DNA of 32,252 bases from Pallidibacillus pasinlerensis. Lineage in GTDB: Bacteria; Bacillota; Bacilli; Bacillales; Caldibacillaceae. The notes below the pieces were generated by a model, which worked only from the letters and a program-made list of their open reading frames with translations, did not search any database and was not told the DNA's origin. Shown piece after piece: positions 25,543 to 32,252 of the stretch. A program made the position numbers and the translations under genes. The stretch's first letter is position 1. Each line of letters begins with the position of its first letter. Location of the stretch: assembly GCF_009996845.1 (NCBI RefSeq), contig NZ_JAACYS010000030.1:1-32252 (forward strand), in the 5' to 3' direction.

Positions 25543-26958
25543 ATGTTATCAATATTTGAACGCGGGGAGTTTATTGACTATTTAAAATATTTTATCATCC
25601 TACAACCTATCCTTGATATTTTAACTTTTATCTCGATTCATTATTTGAGTACGAGTGTAACGATCGGTATTGCCATTCGGGTATTATTCTTAGGATTTAC
25701 CCTACTATATATATTCTTCGGCAATAACCATCCACTGAAAAAACAAATTATTACATATATCATTGTTCTGTTCAGCGTGGTCGGGATCAGTTTTATCCTA
25801 AACTTTTTAACAAAACCTGTGTTTTATTTCTTCTCTGAAGTACAGTTTATCGTTAAAGTACTATATTTCCCAATTATGTTTATCGCACTGTTTATGTGCT
25901 TTACTCCTAATCAAACGATTGATCGGGTGAAGACAAAGTTATATTCGGCTGTCGCCATCGCGATGACTATACTTTCTATATCCATGTTCATCTCAATTTT
26001 AACTGGCACAGCAAAAAACACGTATAGGTGGATAAAATCAGGATATACAGGTTGGTTTTTCGCTGGAAATGAGTTAAGTGCGATTGTTGGTATCTGTTTA
26101 CCAATTTGTTTAATTTATGCGATTTTAAAAACGAAGAGTGCAAAAGACATTATGTACTGGGTTCCTACATTATTACTATCGATTACAGCTTTATTAATCG
26201 GTACGAAAGTAAGCTTTTTCGCTATGATTATGACCCTTGTTATCGGACTTGTCGTTGTATTCCTAACTTGGGTGTCCAATACGAAAAATGATACAGGGAA
26301 AAAATACGTTAAAGTGTTGACCTTAAATATCGTCATCATTGCATTAATTTCCGTCATTACCCCATTTACTCCGGCTTATAGTAATGTCGTTGGGGATGTT
26401 CAGACTATCAATAAAACAATTGAAAAAGTTGCAGAAGAAGAGCCTGAAGAAGTTGAAGAAGTAGAAGACGAAGAAGATAAAATCATTAAAGAGAAAGTGG
26501 CCGCTAGAGAAAAACCGGCTTTCATGGATATAAAAATCATCAACGTCATTTTAAGTTCCCGTGGACTTTACTTCACAAATATTTATAACGACTATGTTGA
26601 CGCGGATATTGCCCATAAATTATTTGGGTTAGGGTATGCCGGTTTTTATGAAGTGAAACCGAAGTTAATCGAGATGGACTTTTTCGATATTTTCTTCTCA
26701 CTTGGAATAATCGGTTCGTTATTAGTATTTTTACCAATATTATTAGTAGCATGGATTGTGTTAAAATCGTTATTCACTAATTTTAGGAACTTCTTCCAAT
26801 TAGAGAATATACTTTTAATTATTTCGATAGGTATTGGGTTAGGCGTTGCCTTTTTAGCAGGACATGTGTTGTTCGCCCCAGCCGTTTGTATATACCTTGC
26901 ATTAAGCTTAGTTTTAATCGTTTATTTCAACTCCAATAGTTCAAATAAAGAGATATAG
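25543..26958 (+). CDS. O-antigen ligase / polymerase-like membrane protein, paralog 2
   Basis: 471 aa with the same architecture as the protein at 6485 and about half identical residues by eye, including QPILDILTFIS, FGNNHPLKKQIITY, GYTGWFFAGNELSAIVG, YWVPTLLL, IGTKVSF, LFGLGYAGFY, KLIEMDFFDIFF and GVAFLAGHVLFAPAV. The loop between the two halves is more acidic than in paralog 1 (EEPEEVEEVEDEEDK). Likely acts on undecaprenyl-linked glycan at the outer membrane face. GAGGTG sits seven bases before the ATG. Its stop codon is inside the stem of its own terminator. Both copies are on the plus strand, on either side of the leftward glycan operon. Confidence 0.75.
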   Translation: MLSIFERGEFIDYLKYFIILQPILDILTFISIHYLSTSVTIGIAIRVLFLGFTLLYIFFGNNHPLKKQIITYIIVLFSVVGISFILNFLTKPVFYFFSEVQFIVKVLYFPIMFIALFMCFTPNQTIDRVKTKLYSAVAIAMTILSISMFISILTGTAKNTYRWIKSGYTGWFFAGNELSAIVGICLPICLIYAILKTKSAKDIMYWVPTLLLSITALLIGTKVSFFAMIMTLVIGLVVVFLTWVSNTKNDTGKKYVKVLTLNIVIIALISVITPFTPAYSNVVGDVQTINKTIEKVAEEEPEEVEEVEDEEDKIIKEKVAAREKPAFMDIKIINVILSSRGLYFTNIYNDYVDADIAHKLFGLGYAGFYEVKPKLIEMDFFDIFFSLGIIGSLLVFLPILLVAWIVLKSLFTNFRNFFQLENILLIISIGIGLGVAFLAGHVLFAPAVCIYLALSLVLIVYFNSNSSNKEI

Positions 26959-26984
26959 AGGCCCTTACTCTATATCTCTTTTTT
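26948..26984. terminator. Bidirectional terminator overlapping the ligase 2 stop codon
   Basis: A perfect 13-bp stem, AAGAGATATAGAG (26948-26960) with CTCTATATCTCTT (26968-26980), has a 7-base loop and is followed by six T (26979-26984). The TAG stop of ligase 2 (26956-26958) lies inside the left arm, and the convergent tagO-type gene ends at 26984. Reading leftward also gives T-rich sequence. Confidence 0.9.
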
Positions 26985-28063
26985 CATTGTGACTGGCGAT
27001 TTATTTTTAATATCCTTTTGAACATACCTAAGATCGGTTTCTTCCCCGCACCAGTCAAACCAACAAACTCCGCTAATATGTACACAAGCAGCGCCCAAAT
27101 TAGTGTAATAATTAACAAATAGTTTATTGAGGCGTTTGAAAAAATTATCGCTAACAAACCGAACACGGCACTAATTCCATAAATAATTAAAACCGTCGTC
27201 CGATGGCTAAATCCAGCTGCTAACAATTGATGGTGGATATGTTTTTTATCCGGTGTCATGATTTTTTCGCCGTTGAGTAGTCTGCGAACAATTGCAAATA
27301 ACGTATCAAAGATTGGTACCCCTAAAACAATGACGGGAATGACAAAGCCAAAGAGGGTTAGTTTTTTAAATAATCCTAAAATGGAGATATAGGCGATGGA
27401 GTAGCCAAGAAATAATGATCCGGTATCACCCATGTAAATTTTTGCCGGATGAAAGTTATGGAATAAAAAGCCAATATTACTACCAATTAAAACGGTACAT
27501 AAAATGACGATAAATAATTGTCCGTCCATAATCGCCATAATTAAAATGCTTAATAAGGCAATCGTCGATACCCCTGATGCTAAACCGTCCAATCCATCAA
27601 TAAGATTAATCGCATTCGTAATCCCGATAATCCAAATAAGTGTGACAATGATGCAAATACTCGGACTAAATTCAACAATCCCGATAAACGGGAGGGTAAT
27701 TCTTTCAATACTCACTCCTTGAATGATAAGAAATATTGCAGGCAAAATTTGACCGACGAGTTTGAATAGTGGTCTGAGCGTAAATTTATCATCTAAAACA
27801 CCAGTAATGATGATAATGATCGCTCCAAAAATATAAGCTAAAAATTGGGGATGGACAGGTTGTAAATAAAATAGCGCGAAAAATGTACTAAAAATAATGG
27901 CAAGGCCACCAAGTCTCGGTGTAGGCGTCGTATGAACCTTTCTTTTATTCGGGATATCGATCACATTGAAACGAAAGGCTAACCACTTTATTGGATAAAC
28001 TAAAAGGTATGCTGAAATACAGGCGATTGCAAACCCAACGAATAAATTAGTAATTGGAAACAT
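26984..28063 (-). CDS. tagO: TagO/WecA-type GlcNAc-1-phosphate transferase, copy 1
   Basis: 359 aa, about 11 membrane helices, MraY/WecA superfamily. Transfers GlcNAc-1-phosphate from UDP-GlcNAc to undecaprenyl phosphate and so starts wall polymer synthesis. Motifs: PNKRKVHTTPTPRLGGLAI (about 38-56), the Asp pair in TGVLDDKF (about 87-94), NAINLIDGLDGLASG (about 150-164), the catalytic-site MGDTGSLFLGY and the histidine motif DKKHIHHQLLAAGFSHR. All key residues are present. Paralogous to the gene at 28377. GAGG precedes the ATG. The related MraY is excluded by the HIHH-type loop; a UDP-GalNAc or UDP-MurNAc-like specificity is less likely. Confidence 0.88.
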   Translation of the reverse strand: MFPITNLFVGFAIACISAYLLVYPIKWLAFRFNVIDIPNKRKVHTTPTPRLGGLAIIFSTFFALFYLQPVHPQFLAYIFGAIIIIITGVLDDKFTLRPLFKLVGQILPAIFLIIQGVSIERITLPFIGIVEFSPSICIIVTLIWIIGITNAINLIDGLDGLASGVSTIALLSILIMAIMDGQLFIVILCTVLIGSNIGFLFHNFHPAKIYMGDTGSLFLGYSIAYISILGLFKKLTLFGFVIPVIVLGVPIFDTLFAIVRRLLNGEKIMTPDKKHIHHQLLAAGFSHRTTVLIIYGISAVFGLLAIIFSNASINYLLIITLIWALLVYILAEFVGLTGAGKKPILGMFKRILKINRQSQ

Positions 28064-28124
28064 AACAAACCTCGTTTTTTATCCTTATTTTTAGCAAAAA
28101 CTAGAAAAATATTACACACTTTTG

Positions 28125-28193
28125 TGGGACACGGGGACGGGTCCATCGTCCCAATCGTGGCAGGTGGGACACGGGGACAGGTCCCTTGTCCCC
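28125..28193 (+). repeat. Pair of well-preserved REP-like 29-nt units
   Basis: 28125-28153 starts TGGGACACGGGGACGGG and ends TCGTCCCA. 28165-28193 starts TGGGACACGGGGACAGG and ends TTGTCCCC. The pair is in direct orientation, 11 bases apart. These are the least degenerate units in the window together with those at 7894 and 7974. Confidence 0.85.
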
Positions 28194-28333
28194 ATATCAA
28201 TATAAGATTAATGGACCTGGAAAAATTTAATTTGTGGAAATCGGACATTGAGCTAAACACTTTTTTCTTATATCAGAATAGATACACCGAACCATTCCAC
28301 CTACAACACCGTAAACTGTCCTTTTTCAAGCAT

Positions 28334-28368
28334 AAAAAAGACCACTCCGTTATGAAGTGGTGTTTTTT
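28334..28368. terminator. Bidirectional intrinsic terminator after TagO copy 2
   Basis: AAAAAAGACCACT (28334-28346) and AGTGGTGTTTTTT (28356-28368) pair at 12 of 13 positions around a 9-base loop, giving a T tract on either strand. The stop of the leftward tagO copy 2 is at 28377. Confidence 0.88.
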
Positions 28369-28376
28369 GTTCTGAT

Positions 28377-29438
28377 TTATTTTTCATCTTGATTCTTTTT
28401 TGGTCCAATTAAATTAAGTAATGGTCGGTAATTCACACTGATTAGTCCAGTTACTTCGACAATCAATTCGACTAAAATTAACAGCAATACGATTAAGATT
28501 GATGCGCCCCATATCGTCGCACGAGTAAACAATATCGCTGCTAAACTAAAAATACCGCTCAATAAATAGATAATAATTACAGATTGTCTATGCGTAAAGC
28601 CTAAGCGGATTAAGCAATGATGTAAATGAAACTTATCAGGAGCTGATAATGGCTTCTTTTGTACAATTCGTCGAATAATCGCAAACGTTGTATCCATAAT
28701 CGGTACAGCCAAAATGATAATCGGGATAATCAATGAGAAAATCGCCGCACTTTTTGTAAGACCAATTACAGATAACACACTAATCATGTAACCTAAAAAT
28801 AGCGATCCTGTATCACCCATAAATATTTTCGCCGGGTAGAAGTTAAATACTAAGAAACCTAAAATGCTTCCTAATAAAATGATTCCCATTAATACAGTCA
28901 ATGGATGACCTAATGTTAACGCTAAAATTGAAATTGTAATTACGGCAATCGATGAAACTCCCGCTGCTAATCCGTCTAATCCGTCAATTAAGTTAATCGC
29001 ATTAATGATGGCCACAATCCAAAGAATCGTTAACGGAATCGCAAGCCAGCCAAAATGAATCATTTCTCCATTTGGCAACGTAATGAAATCAATTTGCACT
29101 CCGAACAGTACCGGAATCGTTGCTGCGATAATTTGACCAAGTAGTTTTGTGCGAGGTGCTAAACTGTACATATCATCAAGTAAACCAGTGATACCGATAA
29201 TGACAGCACCTGCAAGGATCGGCCAAATTTGAAGTGGATTCGGAATAAACACTAAACATCCGATAATAAAACTTATAATAATGGCTAACCCGCCCATTCT
29301 TGGCATAATTCTCTTGTGTACTTTTCTCTCATCAGGTTTATCAATTGCACCAATTTTAATAGAAAACTTTTTTACTATAGGTGTTAATAGGAGTGATAAA
29401 ACAAAGCATAAAAGTATTGGAATTATAATAAACTCCAT
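28377..29438 (-). CDS. tagO: TagO/WecA-type GlcNAc-1-phosphate transferase, copy 2
   Basis: 353 aa, about 11 membrane helices, same family and motif order as the gene at 26984: PDERKVHKRIMPRMGGLAI, GLLDDMYSL, NAINLIDGLDGLAAGVSS, MGDTGSLFLGY and DKFHLHHCLIRLGFTHR. About half identical to copy 1 by eye. Both copies look active. GGGAGG lies eight bases before the ATG. It has its own terminator and REP-like units on both sides (28125-28193 and 29679-29821). The two enzymes could feed separate polymers, or differ in sugar or regulation. Which one is the true TagO orthologue cannot be decided here. Confidence 0.88.
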   Translation of the reverse strand: MEFIIIPILLCFVLSLLLTPIVKKFSIKIGAIDKPDERKVHKRIMPRMGGLAIIISFIIGCLVFIPNPLQIWPILAGAVIIGITGLLDDMYSLAPRTKLLGQIIAATIPVLFGVQIDFITLPNGEMIHFGWLAIPLTILWIVAIINAINLIDGLDGLAAGVSSIAVITISILALTLGHPLTVLMGIILLGSILGFLVFNFYPAKIFMGDTGSLFLGYMISVLSVIGLTKSAAIFSLIIPIIILAVPIMDTTFAIIRRIVQKKPLSAPDKFHLHHCLIRLGFTHRQSVIIIYLLSGIFSLAAILFTRATIWGASILIVLLLILVELIVEVTGLISVNYRPLLNLIGPKKNQDEK

Positions 29439-29678
29439 TATTATGTCCTCCCTAGCAATATCCTAACCTAAAAAATTAGGACATAATCAAGAAATTATTT
29501 AGTATATTATTAAACTAGCAATCTCATTTTCTCTTTTCAACCGTATTCATAATAAATTATTTCTTTGAAAAGGTCAAGATTTGTTTGATCGAAAGCGTCC
29601 AAACCTGTCGAATTTTTTACAATTTTATTACAACAATTACAAGAATTTTATTATGAAAAAATTTATGAACATCCAGTA

Positions 29679-29821
29679 GTGAAGCACTGGATCCGCCCCC
29701 TGTACCAAAGCAAAAATGGGGCGCCCGAACTATCCGCCTGTACTAAACCCAAAATCGGGACAACGGATCTGTCCCCCTGACCAAACCCGAAATGGGACAA
29801 CGGACCTGTCCCCCTGTACCA
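29679..29821 (+). repeat. Four REP-like units in a 38-bp tandem array
   Basis: Units of 29 bases start at 29679, 29717, 29755 and 29793, exactly 38 bases apart, with 9-base A/C-rich linkers (AAGCAAAAA, AACCCAAAA, AACCCGAAA). They share the ending CCCCCTGTACCA or variants. Sequence decays from right (TGGGACAACGGACCTG) to left. The leftmost also forms a stem with ATCCAGT (29671-29677) and ACTGGAT. Confidence 0.85.
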
Positions 29822-29832
29822 TACCCCCATAT

Positions 29833-29846
29833 ATGACCGCGGTCAT
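29833..29846. promoter_or_regulatory. 14-bp perfect palindrome (possible operator)
   Basis: ATGACCGCGGTCAT is self-complementary over all 14 bases, and is GC-rich in an AT-rich setting. It lies just after the REP-like array and about 150 bases before the galU -10. Could be a dimeric regulator site. No regulator gene is in the window. Confidence 0.35.
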
Positions 29847-29950
29847 GAAATGGGTAGAATTAGTAAAATCATTAAATAATTACGAATACAATAATTTAAA
29901 GTTATTGAAAACTTTCCACTTTAATTAATGAATTGTCCGTCTGTTCCATA

Positions 29951-30002
29951 TACATATGAATATATGTACAATGTACAACCACCGGATAATCTATGGTATA
30001 AT
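29951..30002 (+). promoter_or_regulatory. galU: galU promoter with overlapping palindromes
   Basis: TGG followed by a perfect TATAAT (29997-30002) is a strong extended -10. The -35 region is not consensus (TACAAC at 17 bases), which suggests activation or reliance on the extended -10. Upstream lie an inverted repeat, TACATAT (29951-29957) with ATATGTA (29962-29968), and a double palindrome, TGTACA-A-TGTACA (29965-29977), which overlaps the -35 position and could be an operator. Confidence 0.55.
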
Positions 30003-30135
30003 ATTTATAATCAATTTTTAGGTACATACTGTTATATATCTTCCTTTAAATTATACCTCTTATACTTAATGACGTAACAACGATCATATTTGTTACAAAA
30101 TAAAAATTTGATTACATTTGGAGGTTTCATTACTA

Positions 30136-31047
30136 ATGAAAAAAATCAGAAAAGCGATTATCCCAGCGGCCGGATTGGGAACTCGGTTTTTACCAGCAAC
30201 AAAAGCGATGCCTAAGGAAATGCTCCCTATAGTCGATCGTCCAACTATTGAATATATAATTGAAGAAGCCGTTGAAGCAGGCATAGAAGATATTATTATC
30301 GTGACAGGAAAAGGGAAACGTTCAATCGAAGACCATTTCGACAGAGTTCCTGAGCTAGAGAAAAGCCTTGAAGATAAAGGTAAACTTGATCTTTTGGAAA
30401 AAGTGAATTACTCTTCTAACTTGGCAAACATTCACTATATACGCCAAAAAGAGCCAAAAGGGTTAGGGCACGCGGTATGGTGTGCACGTCATTTTATCGG
30501 TGATGAACCATTTGCCGTTTTACTAGGTGATGACATCGTTAGAAGCGAAGTGCCTTGTATTAAACAAATGATTGAAAAACATGAGGAAACGTATTCTTCT
30601 ATTATTGGTGTTCAAGAAGTTCCTGAAAACGAAACACACCGTTATGGTATTGTCGATCCGCTTTCCAATGAAGGTCGCCTATACCAAGTTAAAAACTTCG
30701 TTGAAAAGCCTGCTCCAGGAACAGCGCCTTCTAACCTTGCAATCATGGGGCGTTATATTTTAACTCCAGAAATATTCAAATTTCTAGAAGAGCAAGAAGT
30801 TGGTGCAGGTGGGGAAATTCAGTTAACAGATGCGATTGCTAAATTAAATAAAATCCAACGTGTCTTTGCGTACAAATTTGAAGGTAAACGCTATGACGTT
30901 GGTGAAAAAATCGGGTTTGTTAAAACGACAATCGAATTTGCATTACAACATGAAGATTTACGTGAGGAAGTCATTTCATTTATTAAAGGAATCGTTGAAA
31001 AAGAAGAACAGAAAAGTGAAACTACTGTAATCGAATCAAACGAATAA
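30136..31047 (+). CDS. galU: UTP-glucose-1-phosphate uridylyltransferase GalU
   Basis: Makes UDP-glucose from UTP and glucose-1-phosphate. The frame can be opened at a TTG at 30118, but that codon overlaps the ribosome binding site GGAGG (30120-30124), so I start at the ATG 30136 (11-base spacing), giving 303 aa and the family start [20 protein letters not shown]. Signatures: [41 protein letters not shown] (metal Asp), [20 protein letters not shown] and [14 protein letters not shown]-glucose would feed Ugd (8567), the GtrB-like enzyme next door and general glucosylation. Ends at its own terminator. Confidence 0.95.
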   Translation: MKKIRKAIIPAAGLGTRFLPATKAMPKEMLPIVDRPTIEYIIEEAVEAGIEDIIIVTGKGKRSIEDHFDRVPELEKSLEDKGKLDLLEKVNYSSNLANIHYIRQKEPKGLGHAVWCARHFIGDEPFAVLLGDDIVRSEVPCIKQMIEKHEETYSSIIGVQEVPENETHRYGIVDPLSNEGRLYQVKNFVEKPAPGTAPSNLAIMGRYILTPEIFKFLEEQEVGAGGEIQLTDAIAKLNKIQRVFAYKFEGKRYDVGEKIGFVKTTIEFALQHEDLREEVISFIKGIVEKEEQKSETTVIESNE

Positions 31048-31074
31048 TTGTTAGTTAGCCATTTAAAATAAACT

Positions 31075-31124
31075 AGGGGCATCCTAAAGTTAATAAACTT
31101 CCGGATGCCCCTTTTAACTTTTTT
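31075..31124 (+). terminator. Intrinsic terminator of galU
   Basis: AGGGGCATCC (31075-31084) pairs perfectly with GGATGCCCCT (31103-31112), with a nested AAGTT/AACTT stem in the loop. It is followed by TTTT and, a few bases on, a longer T run (31119-31124). It lies 27 bases after the stop codon. Confidence 0.88.
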
Positions 31125-31211
31125 CATTAATCTTTCAGAGCTTTCGTTTGTCAGATCCACGGAAATATTTGACACGTTTTCCCACTACGATAATTACCAC
31201 TTTATGTATGA

Positions 31212-32204
31212 TTAACGGTCATGATGTGTGGACTGTTCAACCTTTGGTTCACTTTCAATTTTTATATCATTTTCAACATTATACACATCTTTAACAATAT
31301 AAACCGGTCTATTTTTACTTTCATCATAAATACGCGCAATATATTGACCTACAATCCCTAATCCTAGTAATTGAACACCGCCAAAAAATGTAATGGCCAC
31401 CATGATTGACGTCCACCCGGCTTGAACATCGCCTAAATCAAACAATTTTACAACTAATGAATATAACAAGACCAGAAAGGATAACACTACGGAATAAAAA
31501 CCAATCCAGGTTACAATTCTTAATGGTTTTGTTGAAAATGCAATAATCCCATCTGATGCAAACTTAAGCATTTTCTTTAATGGATACTTCGTTTCTCCTG
31601 CAAATCTTTCATCTCTTTCATATTCAATGTAAGTTTGCTTAAAACCAATCCAAGAAATCATCCCTCTAATAAAACGGTTTCTTTCCGTCATTTTTCTAAA
31701 AACAGCGGCTACTTTTCGATCAATTAATCTAAAATCTCCAGTATCTTTTGGAATCTCAATATCGGACATATAATTTAAGAATTTATAAAACCATTTTGCA
31801 GTTAAAAGTTTAAACCACGTTTCGCCTTTACGCTTTTTCCGTTTTGCATAAACGACATCAAAGCCCTCACGCCATTTCGCCACTAAATCAGGAATCAATT
31901 CTGGCGGATCTTGTAAATCTGCGTCAATAATGACAATAGCATCCCCTTTTGCAAAATCAATTCCTGCTGTTACTGCATTTTGATGTCCAAAGTTTCGCGA
32001 AAAATTGATAACCTTTACATTTTCGTCTTTAGATGCTAATTCTACTAAAATATCTAGCGTTCGATCTGTACTACCATCATTAACAAATACGAGTTCATAG
32101 TTAAATTTATTCGTTGTCATAACATGTGTAAGTCTTTTATAACATTCTTCAGCGACTTCCTCTTCAAAGTACATCGGTACAACGATAGAGATTAGTTCGT
32201 TCAT
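31212..32204 (-). CDS. GtrB/DPM1-like polyprenyl-phosphate glycosyltransferase
   Basis: 330 aa. GT2 GT-A domain (about 1-225): ISIVVPMYFEEEVAEECYKR (5-24), FVNDGSTDRTLDIL (about 39-52), NFSRNFGHQNAVTAGIDFA (about 67-85), the metal motif DADLQDPPELIP (about 93-104) and DTGDFRLIDRKV. Two C-terminal membrane helices (about 230-260 and 265-300) end with QYIARIYDESKNRPVYIV. This is the GtrB/CsbB/YkcC architecture, which loads glucose (or another hexose) from a UDP-sugar onto undecaprenyl phosphate for later transfer outside the membrane, for example by a GT-C enzyme such as the one at 21689. GAGGTG precedes the ATG. Convergent with galU. The sugar is inferred. Confidence 0.88.
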   Translation of the reverse strand: MNELISIVVPMYFEEEVAEECYKRLTHVMTTNKFNYELVFVNDGSTDRTLDILVELASKDENVKVINFSRNFGHQNAVTAGIDFAKGDAIVIIDADLQDPPELIPDLVAKWREGFDVVYAKRKKRKGETWFKLLTAKWFYKFLNYMSDIEIPKDTGDFRLIDRKVAAVFRKMTERNRFIRGMISWIGFKQTYIEYERDERFAGETKYPLKKMLKFASDGIIAFSTKPLRIVTWIGFYSVVLSFLVLLYSLVVKLFDLGDVQAGWTSIMVAITFFGGVQLLGLGIVGQYIARIYDESKNRPVYIVKDVYNVENDIKIESEPKVEQSTHHDR

Positions 32205-32252
32205 CTTTCCACCTCAAGTTTCAAATAATTATTTACGAGTAAACAATTAATA

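Larger units (their letters stand above)
28064..28376. other. Intergenic region between the two TagO-type genes
   Basis: 313 bases. Contains two REP-like units (28125-28153 and 28165-28193), about 130 AT-rich bases with nothing recognisable, and the terminator of the second copy (28334-28368). No promoter for copy 1 could be placed. Open frames here are repeat-derived. Confidence 0.6.
29439..30135. other. Long intergenic region between TagO copy 2 and galU
   Basis: About 700 bases. It holds the tagO copy 2 ribosome binding site and a small leader hairpin (TCCTAA with TTAGGA, about 29460-29480), an AT-rich stretch, the 38-bp-period REP-like array (29679-29821), a 14-bp palindrome (29833-29846) and the galU promoter with nearby palindromes (29951-30002). 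The plus-strand open frame 29716-29928 is mostly repeat and has no ribosome binding site. Confidence 0.65.

Noticed and set aside
28124-28375. 83-codon frame between the two TagO-type genes
   Set aside because: Begins in REP-like units and ends in the terminator; no ribosome binding site.
29679-29821. CRISPR array
   Set aside because: The 9-base linkers are too short and similar to each other, the units are degenerate, and there are no cas genes.
29716-29928. 70-codon plus-strand frame
   Set aside because: First two thirds are the 38-bp repeat array; no ribosome binding site and no recognisable product.

Overview
The window comes from a low-GC Gram-positive bacterium, most likely a spore-former-type member of the Bacillales (Bacillaceae or Planococcaceae/Caryophanaceae). 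The grounds are AT-rich DNA, strong GGAGG-type ribosome binding sites, several TTG starts, a csaAB pair, an SLH-domain cell wall hydrolase, TagO/TagA-type enzymes and the gene order rmlACBD. Almost every gene serves the cell envelope: it reads as a cell-surface glycan locus (secondary cell wall polysaccharide, S-layer glycan or exopolysaccharide). I saw no tRNA, rRNA, CRISPR, phage or transposase gene.

Layout. 1-19 is the first six codons of a leftward gene (M-A-N-K-K-K), possibly an S-layer protein, with a long leader. 359-1855 is an SLH-SH3-amidase. 2276-4961 is csaA-csaB (flippase and ketal-pyruvyl transferase of the polymer that SLH domains bind). 5042-6148 is a GT4 glycosyltransferase. 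6485-7852 is the first of two paralogous O-antigen-ligase-like membrane proteins. 8567-9733 is ugd. 10091-15796 holds two large secreted hydrolases with ChW repeats (a glucosaminidase and an amidase). 15949-23167 is a leftward operon read as GT-C, GT2, rmlA, rmlC, rmlB, rmlD, wzx. 23470-25372 is a second GT2 gene and tagA. 25543-26958 is the second ligase paralog, on the plus strand. 26984-29438 is two TagO/WecA-type initiating enzymes. 30136-31047 is galU and 31212-32204 is a GtrB-like transferase.

How it could work together (inference). TagO starts a lipid-linked glycan with GlcNAc-1-phosphate and TagA adds the second sugar. GT2, GT4 and GT-C enzymes extend it with dTDP-rhamnose (RmlABCD) and UDP-glucose or UDP-glucuronate (GalU, Ugd). 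Wzx and CsaA flip intermediates, the ligase-like proteins transfer or polymerise them, CsaB pyruvylates the anchor polymer, and the SLH and ChW hydrolases act in the resulting wall.

The non-coding part is unusual. A 29-nt GGGAC/GTCCC inverted-repeat family (REP-like) occurs in five intergenic clusters with tandem and 38-bp-periodic arrangements, next to intrinsic terminators and on both sides of ugd and of the second tagO. A separate array with an exact 21-bp period lies at 8241-8392. The two ligase paralogs share a conserved upstream element.
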